From the NCBI RefSeq assembly GCF_003369575.1, contig NZ_PIOC01000027.1, forward strand, positions 124,001-188,000: DNA of 64,000 nt, given 5' to 3'. Source of the DNA: Oceanobacillus arenosus. GTDB lineage: Bacteria > Bacillota > Bacilli > Bacillales > Amphibacillaceae. Position numbers and translations under genes: made by a program. Below are positions 47,820 to 56,389 of the stretch, piece after piece. Within the stretch, counting starts at the first letter, position 1; every line of letters starts with the position of its first letter. The notes beneath the pieces are model-generated. The model was not told the DNA's origin. It made no database searches and saw nothing but the letters and a program-made list of their open reading frames with translations.

Positions 47820-48899
47820 ATGAATAACACTAGCGTAAATAAACCAGTGATAGGCATCTGTGTGTCGAAGAAGAAACGATTGATGAGTGAATTAGTAGAA
47901 AGAAGAATTAAAAGATTCCATGGTAATGCTTCCTTTATAAAATTTCATGTTGAAGATTTGGATTTTAAAAATTTTCAAGTGAAAGGGGAATGTTTTGAAA
48001 AGAAAACAAGAAATTGGATTGAAGGCATTTTCTCTTTCCCTGACGTAGTTTATGTACAATGCCATATTGAAAAAGAAATACTGGAACAAATTGAGCAAAT
48101 CATTGGCCGAAAGGTTTTTAACAATTTTATATTCGATAAATGGCAAGCCTCGGATTTACTTACAAAAGATGACTTTCTCCAACGCTCCCTTCCGGACACA
48201 CAGCAATTGAAGAATGAAACGAACCTGCAACAATTTTTGAACAACTACCAGGATATTATTTTAAAACCAATTGATGTTACTAAAGGACACAGTAGCAGAG
48301 GGATTTTCCGAGTCAAACTGCAAAACAATGAAAAAATAGTGGTATTTTTTGCAAAAAGGCAAGAAATGAAGGTGAAAGATTTTCTGTCATTCGACGATTT
48401 CTTTGAATGGTTTTCTGTCAAGACTTCCGGTAAGGACTATATTATCCAGCAAAGTATTCAGACGATGACATGGGGAGAGAATACCACCGATATTCGGCTT
48501 AACATGAATAAAAATGGCCAGGGAAAGTGGGAAGTGTCTGTATTATTGTTCCGTGTCGCCACAAATGGGAGTCATATGATTCCCAAAGTAGCAACAGCCT
48601 TAACGATTAATAATTTAATCAAAATGTATCCTGAAGATAGCAAGAAGTGGCAGGATATAGAAAAGGATATTACTACCCTTGGGCACATCATTTGTCAAGA
48701 TTTCGAGTATCACGGCTATCATATGGGAAATTTGGGTATCGATTTAGGTTTGGATGACAATGGTCATTTATGGATTTTTGAAGTAAATCCTCTCCCCTTT
48801 CCGCTTGATGGGACAGTTAATGATGAATCGTTGACTAAACCCCTTGAATACGCGTTATACCTTGCTTCAAATAAAAATAAAAAGAGGTTGTTCTTCTAA
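47820..48899 (+). CDS. YheC/YheD-type spore coat-associated ATP-grasp protein
   Basis: 359 aa. An N-terminal part (IGICVSKKKR) is followed by an ATP-grasp domain: FDKWQASDLLTKDDFLQRSL, DIILKPIDVTKGHSSRGIFR (nucleotide-binding lysine and loop), IQQSIQTMTWGENTTDIRLN and a metal-binding end GNLGIDLGLDDNGHLWIFEV-NPLPFP. It resembles YheC/YheD, endospore coat-associated proteins of Bacillus. ATP-grasp enzymes ligate carboxylates to amines, so a ligation linking coat proteins or glycan is possible. Strong evidence that this locus is sporulation-related. Confidence 0.8.
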   Translation: MNNTSVNKPVIGICVSKKKRLMSELVERRIKRFHGNASFIKFHVEDLDFKNFQVKGECFEKKTRNWIEGIFSFPDVVYVQCHIEKEILEQIEQIIGRKVFNNFIFDKWQASDLLTKDDFLQRSLPDTQQLKNETNLQQFLNNYQDIILKPIDVTKGHSSRGIFRVKLQNNEKIVVFFAKRQEMKVKDFLSFDDFFEWFSVKTSGKDYIIQQSIQTMTWGENTTDIRLNMNKNGQGKWEVSVLLFRVATNGSHMIPKVATALTINNLIKMYPEDSKKWQDIEKDITTLGHIICQDFEYHGYHMGNLGIDLGLDDNGHLWIFEVNPLPFPLDGTVNDESLTKPLEYALYLASNKNKKRLFF

Positions 48900-48974
48900 A
48901 TAGCTTTCTCCATTTTAATAGGCTATTTTATTACGAATTTTATTTATTGTTATATAATGGGTCATATATCTATA

Positions 48975-49001
48975 ACGCCAAAAATATTTGTCCATATATT
49001 G
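48975..49001 (+). promoter_or_regulatory. Candidate sigma-K promoter for ugd
   Basis: AC, 16 bases, CATATATTG: one mismatch at the last position of AC-N16-CATAnnnTA, 62 bases before the start. Confidence 0.4.
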
Positions 49002-49062
49002 ATGATATAAGACAATTAGTAACTTTGGTACATCCAAAAATTGAAAATTGGAAGTGGTATTA

Positions 49063-50373
49063 TTGGATATTGCTGTATTAGGTACAGGATACGTTGGTTT
49101 AGTCACAAGTGTTTGTTTATCCGAAATCGGTCATGAGGTAACTTGTATTGATGTTGATAAAGAAAAAGTAAAAAAAATGGCCCTTGGTATTTCACCGATC
49201 TATGAGCCGGGACTAGTAGAGTTAATGACATCCAATATCAATAATGGACGGTTACACTTCACGGTAAATCATAAAGAAGGGCTAGCTAATAAGAAAATTA
49301 TATATATAGCTGTAGGTACCCCGCAAAAGAAAGATCGATCAGCGGACCTTCGATTTATTGTCCAGGCAGCGAAGGACATTGCACATAATATTAAAAATGA
49401 TGTTATCATCGTGACAAAGAGTACTGTTCCTGTTGGTACTAATATGTATATCAAAGAATTGATTTTGGAAAATTTAACTACTGATTTAAAAGTGGAGATT
49501 GTTTCAAATCCTGAATTTCTTCGTGAAGGTTCAGCCATAAAAGATACTTTTTATGGAGATCAAATAGTTATTGGTTCAGAGAATGATGGGCCAGCTAGCA
49601 TTCTTGAAAAAATATATAAGCCGTTCGGTGTCCCGGTATTTAAAACAGATATTTATAGTGCTGAAATGATCAAATATGCATCGAATGCATTTTTGGCGTC
49701 GAAAATCAGTTTTATCAATGAAATGGCAAATATGTGCGAAAAAATTGGGGCCAATATTGATGACGTGGCAAAGGGAATGGGGCAAGATAGGCGAATTGGT
49801 TCTCATTTTTTGCGTGCTGGAATTGGCTATGGCGGTTCCTGCTTTCCAAAGGATACGCAAGCACTGGTTAAGATGGCGGAAAACGTACAGTGTGATCTCG
49901 GGATTATAAGGTCCACTATTGAGATAAATGAATTACAGCACACTGTACTCTTAAAAAAGGCAAAAGAACGTTTTGGGAATCTCGTTGGAAAACGATTAGC
50001 TTTATTAGGATTAACCTATAAACCAAACACCGATGATATAAGGGGGGCACCATCGATCCCTATTTCAGAACAATTGATAAAAGAAGGCGCCAACATCATT
50101 GCCTACGATCCAGTTGGAATGGAGAAAGCAAGAGCCATCCTTCCAAAAGAGATACAATATGCAGGTTCTTTAGAAGAAGCCCTATTGAACGCTGACCTTG
50201 CTTTCATCTTAACAGAATGGGACGAAATAATAGAGTATGTGGAAAATAAATTGATGGAAGAACCTGTAATTTTTGATGGACGAAATTGTTTCTCATTAGA
50301 GGACGCTAAAAAACTTAATGTTGAATATCATTCTATTGGAAGACCAGCTGTATTAAAAGGAAAAGACGCTTGA
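49063..50373 (+). CDS. ugd: UDP-glucose 6-dehydrogenase
   Basis: 436 aa. It oxidises UDP-glucose to UDP-glucuronate with two NAD. The N-terminal Rossmann fold is IAVLGTGYVGLVTSVCLSEI, the catalytic cysteine is in GIGYGGSCFPKDTQAL near 258, and the C-terminal half has LLGLTYKPNTDDIRGAPSIP. The start is the TTG four bases after GGAAGTGGT. With gtaB and pgcA it would complete a route from glucose 6-phosphate to UDP-glucuronate, giving the locus an acidic sugar donor. Similar to TuaD/YtcA of Bacillus subtilis. Confidence 0.94.
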   Translation: MDIAVLGTGYVGLVTSVCLSEIGHEVTCIDVDKEKVKKMALGISPIYEPGLVELMTSNINNGRLHFTVNHKEGLANKKIIYIAVGTPQKKDRSADLRFIVQAAKDIAHNIKNDVIIVTKSTVPVGTNMYIKELILENLTTDLKVEIVSNPEFLREGSAIKDTFYGDQIVIGSENDGPASILEKIYKPFGVPVFKTDIYSAEMIKYASNAFLASKISFINEMANMCEKIGANIDDVAKGMGQDRRIGSHFLRAGIGYGGSCFPKDTQALVKMAENVQCDLGIIRSTIEINELQHTVLLKKAKERFGNLVGKRLALLGLTYKPNTDDIRGAPSIPISEQLIKEGANIIAYDPVGMEKARAILPKEIQYAGSLEEALLNADLAFILTEWDEIIEYVENKLMEEPVIFDGRNCFSLEDAKKLNVEYHSIGRPAVLKGKDA

Positions 50374-50443
50374 CTATCAGCAAAATAAAAAACGTAATGT
50401 CAACTAGCTGTCGCAAATGGAATATTTATACAATGGATAACAT

Positions 50444-50501
50444 AAAAAAGATCGGTTTTATAAATTAGCGGGTTCCGTTATTTATAAACACGGTCTTTTT
50501 T
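50444..50501 (+). terminator. Terminator of ugd
   Basis: AAAAAAGA and TATAAAT arms pair with ATTTATA and TCTTTTTT over a long interrupted stem ending in T6. Confidence 0.7.
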
Positions 50502-50549
50502 CAATGCTTTAACCGAATTATTCTTACCAGATACAGAAGTTAATAGCTA

Positions 50550-50732
50550 TTATTTTTCTTCGTTTAGTGAGTTTTCCCCATCATTCTTTTTGTTCGCTAT
50601 ATCCCACTCTTCACTTTCTTCGTGTTGAATTTCAAATACAATTTCTTTTAATTCTTTCCCACACTTCTTGCATATCAAATTTACTTTACCTTGAATTACT
50701 CAGCATCTCGGACAATAACTTCTGTGTTTCAT
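50550..50732 (-). pseudogene. Small zinc-ribbon protein gene with an in-frame TGA
   Basis: From an ATG at 50732 preceded by GGATGAAG, the frame reads MKHRSYCPRC, then TGA (50700-50702), then VIQGKVNLICKKCGKELKEI to a TAA at 50550: 61 codons in all. The paired CxxC motifs form a zinc ribbon, and the single stop falls right after the first pair. It may be a nonsense mutation, a sequence error, or read-through. Function unknown; the tail is acidic. Confidence 0.5.
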
Positions 50733-50805
50733 ACTTCATCCTACCAATCATTTTTGTTCAATTTCAGTTAGCCTTATTAAGAAATTGGGTGATTTTTAGC
50801 AATAT

Positions 50806-50845
50806 TAAAACCGGCGGTCATTCCTTCCGAAGAACGTCGGCTTTT
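50806..50845 (-). terminator. Probable terminator of fusion-enzyme copy 2
   Basis: On the minus strand AAAAGCCGACG pairs imperfectly with CCGCCGGTTTT around a long loop, followed by an AT-rich tail. Confidence 0.5.
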
Positions 50846-50886
50846 TATAACACTTTGTCTGCGTTTTGAAAAAGGTTCGTTTCGGG

Positions 50887-52440
50887 CTATTCAAATTTGT
50901 TCATATTATATTCTCTTAAGCGTTTATTAAACTTCTTAACCATTCTTAGTAAATGGAAATCCTGTGTATTTTCCATTAGGTAACCATTATCATTAATATA
51001 TTTATGATAATGAATAATAATAGGGTCAACCTTATCCCCTTTATATATAATTTTCGGATTCAGATGATAGTTCATTTCTTTTGGTAACTCTTCAAAAGGA
51101 ATATCTTCTGTAAAATAGGCTAAGGTTAGGGCGGCTTGTTCGCAGAAAAAGAATTTGTCAAGTAGGTGTTTATTTTCAACTAGATCATGGACATATTCTT
51201 CCCATTTGGATAAAAAGGATGGCAACATTTTTTGCGGAAATATAAGTACGCCGGCGTTGCAGTACCAAATCATCGGTTCAGAATTGAAAGCGGCCTTAAA
51301 TTGCTGTGTTGGAAGGGGAAGATGATAATGAGAAAAAAGCTTTTTAAAAGCTGCATGTGATACAGTTGGTTTTCCTGCCATCGCTGCTTGGAATTTATCT
51401 CCGCTAATATGCTTTAACGGATCCTGAACGATGATAGTATCGCAGTCCATCAGCATTAACGTGTCATAAAATACAGTTTCAGGTAATTCAAAAAACCTAA
51501 ACTTGTTCGAAGGGGCATGTTCTGTACTAAAGCGTTCAACCACTCTAACAAACGCCCCCCACTTACCTAATTCATCTACAAATGAAGGAGCTACCTCTTC
51601 CACCATACACACCACAATATTTGCACCCGCCATACTTCCACCAAACCAACGAATGGATTGGACTAGCCTTAGCGCCTGTTCACGATATTTAGGGGTGTTT
51701 TCCGCCACGCAACCGATTAATAAACGGCCTGCGTCACTCGTTATACAATGTTTCATTAATTTACTTTTTATATCAGTTGAGGTTAAAGAAAATTCCCTTT
51801 TTTGTACAAATCCAAAGTAGTTCTGTTCCCATTTTACACAAAGCAAATCGTGTCGATTACACATCTTTAAAATTGTATCGATTGTTTGTTTGTTGCAACT
51901 GATACCCATCGTTGCTTGGTTGTCTTCCATTGGGTCAGCCTCATTAGAGTTTTCGTATAACGGTGTACCTAACATGATGATGCCACCTGGGTTCAATGTT
52001 TTTACTACTTTTTGCCAGACTTCCTCCATTTCAAATACCGGGATATGTTCCACGATATGATTTAATACAATGACATCATAAGAAGTTTCTTCGTTTAAAT
52101 CCTTTGCTTCCATCTTTTCCAATTTTACTTTTGGATCGGTGTATCGCCCTTTTGCGATTTTCAAAGCTGTACTGCTGAAATCAACACCATGATAACTTTG
52201 GATCATTTCTTTTAGAAATAAGGGAATTAATTCTCCTCTCCCAAATCCAATTTCTAACACACTTTTATTTTTGAGGTGTCCCGCAAAGGATTTAATAAAT
52301 TTAAACGCATCCACAAATCGTTGATGCGTATTATTGCCCTTAAACTCTTCATAACCCAACAATCCAAAATCATTATTTGTTAGTAAATCCTTGCCACCCA
52401 AAAAATATTCTTCATTATACTTTTCAATAAGATGCCCCAT
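50887..52440 (-). CDS. Methyltransferase-glycosyltransferase fusion protein, copy 2
   Basis: 517 aa, a paralogue of the protein at 42715 over its whole length. The methyltransferase half has SVLEIGFGRGELIPLFLKEM and YDVIVLNHIVEHIPVFEMEE; the transferase half has RLLIGCVAENTPKYRE, LMLMDCDTIIVQDPLKH, WYCNAGVLIFPQKML and FFCEQAALTLAYF. The linker between the halves is shorter than in copy 1. The ATG follows AGGAGG by nine bases; an upstream start would include the ribosome site. Transcribed alone with a probable terminator at 50806. Confidence 0.8.
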   Translation of the reverse strand: MGHLIEKYNEEYFLGGKDLLTNNDFGLLGYEEFKGNNTHQRFVDAFKFIKSFAGHLKNKSVLEIGFGRGELIPLFLKEMIQSYHGVDFSSTALKIAKGRYTDPKVKLEKMEAKDLNEETSYDVIVLNHIVEHIPVFEMEEVWQKVVKTLNPGGIIMLGTPLYENSNEADPMEDNQATMGISCNKQTIDTILKMCNRHDLLCVKWEQNYFGFVQKREFSLTSTDIKSKLMKHCITSDAGRLLIGCVAENTPKYREQALRLVQSIRWFGGSMAGANIVVCMVEEVAPSFVDELGKWGAFVRVVERFSTEHAPSNKFRFFELPETVFYDTLMLMDCDTIIVQDPLKHISGDKFQAAMAGKPTVSHAAFKKLFSHYHLPLPTQQFKAAFNSEPMIWYCNAGVLIFPQKMLPSFLSKWEEYVHDLVENKHLLDKFFFCEQAALTLAYFTEDIPFEELPKEMNYHLNPKIIYKGDKVDPIIIHYHKYINDNGYLMENTQDFHLLRMVKKFNKRLREYNMNKFE

Positions 52441-53009
52441 ATACTCATTCCTCCTAAAAAGCGCGTTTCCTTGATCTGCCATACAAAGATATGATCCTCC
52501 AAGCTTTTTACTAGTTTATTCCTTAGAAACCCACCAGTAACTTGTCTTACCTTAAACAGGCACTTTTTGGATGAATGACCTTCTGATGTAATCAGTCTGT
52601 ACAGATTCATTAAACCGTAAATTCTTTATAGATTTCACGAAATTTGGTTTTTAAAGGCCTCAAGTTAATATAAATTTGGGGGAATCCTGGGGCTATTATG
52701 AATAGAAGTATGAATAACCGGACCTTCGATATTGCGATCCATGGTATCTTTCAGCTTGTTGGATTATTCATTTTGGAGAACTACTATATATATATTTAAT
52801 TGTACAATTTTAACAAAACGATCTTCTTTGGGGCTTGACCATGGAGATCTAATTAATAAGGCGATTTACTACCTAACAAATGATAAATCATGGAAATCAA
52901 TCGCTACTGGAGGATCATACAATTAATCACGACTTAATAAAATGTTAGAGAGTATAAATTTAACTTCTCCAACGGACCATTATAAAAGAACATAGGGGGA
53001 ATGAATAAC
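52441..53009. other. Gene-poor stretch upstream of pgcA
   Basis: No gene with a ribosome site. A short plus-strand frame around 52830-52925 (LGLDHGDLINKAIYYLTNDK) vaguely recalls the C-terminus of a GT4 glycosyltransferase and may be a gene remnant. CATACAATTA at 52916 resembles a sigma-E/K -10 for pgcA, without a clear -35. Confidence 0.3.
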
Positions 53010-54723
53010 ATGAAATGGGAAAACGCTTATCACCGTTGGTTGGCACATGAAAATTTGGATAATACGCTAAAGCAACAGTTAGACGACGTTGTCAATGATT
53101 CGACGCAATTGGAAGATATGTTTTATAAAAATTTAACTTTTGGAACGGGCGGCATGCGGGGAGAGTTAGGACCTGGAACCAATCGAGTCAATATCTATAC
53201 AATTAGAAAAGCTATGGAAGGGCTAGCGCAATACATTGCGAGTCACGGTAATGAAGCGAAGCACCGCGGTGTTGTTATCGCATATGATCCACGACATAAT
53301 TCACAAAGATTTGCATATGAGGCCGCTGCGACGATTGGGAAGCATGGTATCAAGTGTTTCGTATTTGAATCCTTTCGTTCGACGCCCGAACTTTCATTTG
53401 CTGTCAGATATTTAAAAGCGTTCTCAGGCATCGTGATCACAGCGAGCCATAACCCGCCAGAATATAATGGTTATAAAGTCTATAATCAGGAAGGCAGTCA
53501 GTTACCACCTAACGAGGCTAATTCAGTCATTAATTATGTAAACAGTATTGATAATGAATTGGCTGTCGAATCAACTGATGTAGAGAAACTAAAATTCGCT
53601 GGTTTATTGACTGTAATTGGTGACTACGTCGACCAAGCTTATCAAGACCAACTACGAACGATAATGCTACGACCTGATATAATAAAAGAAATGTCAGACC
53701 GTTTAACGATTGTTTTTACTCCGTTACACGGGACGGCTTATCAACCTGTCGTCAAGGGACTAGATCATTGGGGCTTTGAAAACGTCACTGTTGTCAAGGA
53801 ACAAGCCCAACCAAATCCCGATTTTTCCACTGTTAAAATGCCGAATCCTGAAGAGCATCAAGCTTCGAACTGGCCATAAAATATGGAGACGAAGTCAATG
53901 CCGACGTATTACTTGCTACTGACCCTGACGCTGATCGTCTCGGTGTGGCGGTTAGAAACCAAGATGGTCAATATACCGTGTTAACCGGCAATCAGACCGG
54001 AGCCATTATTTTACAATATTTACTGACACAAAGAAGCATGCAAAAAATAATTCCACATAATGGAATTATTATTAAAACTATTGTGACATCTGAACTAGGA
54101 AGGGAAATCGCCCAAACTTTTGGCGTATCAACCGTCGATTCGCTGACGGGTTTTAAATTTATCGGTGAAAAAATCGGGCAATACGAACGAGATGGATCCC
54201 ACCAATTTCTGTTTGGTTATGAAGAAAGCTATGGTTATTTAATTGGCGACTTCACAAGGGACAAAGACGCTATCCAGGCATGCTTATTTATTGCGGAGGC
54301 GACAGCTTACTACAAAAAACAAGGGCAAACATTATACTATGCGCTAATGGATCTCTTTGAAACGTACGGTTATTACCAGGAAGGATTAGAGTCGGTAACG
54401 CTGAAAGGAAAAGAAGGCAACGAGCACATCGAAAAGATTATGTCACACTTTAGGCAGTACCCGCCTAAGACGTAGCTGGAAGTCCCATTAAAATCCTTGA
54501 AGATTATCAAACGGGTGAACGCAAATTCGTTCAAACTGGTAATTCTGAGCAGATGCTTTTACCCAAGTCCAATGTTTTAAAATACAAACTTGACGATAAC
54601 TCCTCGATTTTTCTTCGTCCATCTGGCACGGAACCGAAAATTAAGTTTTATTTCGGAGTCAAATCTGATCGGCTTGATTTGGCCAAAAAACGATTGGTAG
54701 ATGTTAGAGATGCTATCATGTGA
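53010..54723 (+). pseudogene. pgcA: Alpha-phosphoglucomutase (PgcA-like) with two frameshifts
   Basis: The combined frames encode about 570 aa of the phosphohexomutase family: FGTGGMRGELGPG near 45, the catalytic-serine loop GIVITASHNPPEYNGYKVYN, FTPLHGTAYQPVVKGL, the metal loop [13 protein letters not shown] and the C-terminal phosphate loop FLRPSGTEPKIKFY. The frame is lost by one missing base near 53862 (GCTTCGAACTG where GCTTTCGAACTG is expected) and again near 54474 (ACGTAGCTGG), each restored by adding one base. The enzyme would make glucose 1-phosphate for GtaB. As read it is non-functional; two sequencing errors are an alternative. Confidence 0.85.
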
Positions 54724-55203
54724 TGGTACACACTAACTTATTCTGAAATAATAGGACTATGGTATCGAATTTGAACGGTGATAGGCTGGTTTTCACCCTA
54801 TTACGAAACTATAATAATAAAATAGAAAAGCTATAATATGAAAAAATTAGTGGTATTATTACCAAAATTAGGACCGTTAACAATCATCTATTATTAACAG
54901 TCCAGTCAATAAATAAAGGAGTATAAATGAAATAAACGGAAAATATGAGAAAGTTCCTCTATATTTGTATTTGTTATATGTTACGTAAATTTATATGCTC
55001 TAGATAGATCACCAGATTTAATAATACGATGAATTCGACTATATTGTGTATTTAAAAATAAGCGTCAAACACTCAGACTAACATTAGTTAATCTTCTGGA
55101 CTTTCCCTTCAAAAGGCTATTTAATCAATTTTAGATTCAATAGGGCAAATACCGATACCCTTTCCCTCTATAACAATATCATAATATGAAAGAAAGGAGA
55201 GAA
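54724..55203. other. Intergenic stretch after pgcA
   Basis: AT-rich with no gene. A hairpin near 54870-54903 (GGACCGTTAA with TTAACAGTCC) could end the pgcA transcript, though it lacks a good T tract. Confidence 0.35.
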
Positions 55204-55410
55204 ATGTATATGACACCTCAAGAAGCATTTCTAAAATCTGTTGCACACATGGAAGAGTCATTAGCAAATGCACTAGATGCAGTTTCAGGGCGTGCGAATC
55301 CTCGTCAACTCGAAAGAATTTTACGGTTGATTATTAAAAAAGAAATCGTATTGGAGTTTTTATTAAATGAGTTTCCAATGGATGATCACCAACCACCCTG
55401 TAAAAAATAG
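55204..55410 (+). CDS. Small helical protein paralogous to the tail of the Cys/His-rich protein
   Basis: About 69 aa starting MYMTPQEAFLKSVAHMEESL, with IIKKEIVLEFLL matching VIKKEIVLEFLI in the protein at 24127. It lacks the Cys/His repeats. This domain recurs, from memory, in Bacillus spore-surface-type proteins. AAAGGAG precedes two possible ATG codons (55204, 55210). Like its paralogue it is followed within 100 bp by an IS1634 end. Confidence 0.7.
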   Translation: MYMTPQEAFLKSVAHMEESLANALDAVSGRANPRQLERILRLIIKKEIVLEFLLNEFPMDDHQPPCKK

Positions 55411-55490
55411 TGTTTGAATGAGACTGATTTACAACATGGGAATTGACTTCATAGCAAATACCTCACCATTCTTGTGCCCGTTATGGATTG

Positions 55491-55752
55491 TTAGATCCCA
55501 CATTCCGCACCTGAAAGATAAACCTTTCCCTATTTTTCAGGTGCATTTTTAAAATTGGTATCTTGCTTTTGTTAATCCTTGAAAGTCGACTTCCTTCTTG
55601 GTTTTTCTTTTATATTTGACAGTTTATTTTCGGAATCCCTTATTTCTCATTTAAAGTAATACATTTTCTTCTTGTTTCGACACATAAATCGTTAGATCAT
55701 CCCCCGCAAGTTCAAGGATCCGTTTACATTGTTCATTGATGTTATCTGGAAG
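55491..55752. mobile_element. IS1634-type element fragment
   Basis: 262 bp starting TTAGATCCCACATTCCGCAC, about 95 percent identical by eye to 24907-25162 and in the same orientation. It contains the end of the transposase gene and then stops abruptly at GTTATCTGGAAG, so the rest of the element has been deleted. Confidence 0.85.
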
Positions 55753-56204
55753 ATCTGTTAATGATCATATGAAAGTACTAGTAAACTCTACCCTGAATAA
55801 TGGTCATTTATTACAATGTCCTCTATTCAGAGTATTGATATTTTAGATTTTAAATAGCTGTTTTATTATGTATTAATATAGTATGCAAGACGATAGTCTA
55901 AAGTTACAAGTAATCATTTAAATGAAAAAGTTTGAGGGCGCACCTATTTTCGTTCTAATTGAACTTGCAATATAATAACTCAAAATAATCAAGCGACCAC
56001 AAGCTTCTTTGTGACAATTTTCATTGCGCATATGTTAAATTACATTTGGTTATTATTCTTTTTACTTAACTCGAATTAAGTAAATTAGATAGTCAAAATA
56101 ATCATTATTTGATATTATACTTATTATACTTTGTGGAAAAGTGATTTATCTTTCAGCAGGAAAAACTAAGTGAAATATTACACATAATATTAGGGGGAAT
56201 TGGT
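55753..56204. other. AT-rich intergenic stretch before the SSS genes
   Basis: About 450 bp with no gene. Stop codons occur in all frames. It must hold the promoter for the symporter genes, but no single strong candidate stands out. Confidence 0.4.
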
Positions 56205-56387
56205 TTGAAAACAAATGAATGGAAGTGGGCTTTAGCGATTTTCATTATTATTTTATTAGCTTATATTCTGCCATACACCATTTTTACGGGAGTAGCTAAA
56301 TGGTATGGTAGTTTATTATTATGGATCGTGCTAACACTTATTGTTATTGGAATTAATTATTTTATTTCTAGGAATTGGGGTAAATAG
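56205..56387 (+). CDS. Small two-helix membrane partner of the SSS symporter
   Basis: 60 aa with two membrane helices (about 7-29 and 34-54). Small genes of this kind often precede sodium:solute symporters (as with YhdT/PanF). The start is TTG, seven bases after GGGGG. The symporter gene begins two bases after its stop, so they are translated together. Confidence 0.72.
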   Translation: MKTNEWKWALAIFIIILLAYILPYTIFTGVAKWYGSLLLWIVLTLIVIGINYFISRNWGK

Positions 56388-56389
56388 AG

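Noticed and set aside
50700-50702. Selenocysteine codon at the in-frame TGA
   Set aside because: No SECIS-like hairpin was evident right after the TGA and the neighbouring residues give no selenoprotein motif.
50567-50869. Plus-strand 100-aa frame
   Set aside because: Antisense to the zinc-ribbon frame, running through a terminator; no start signals.
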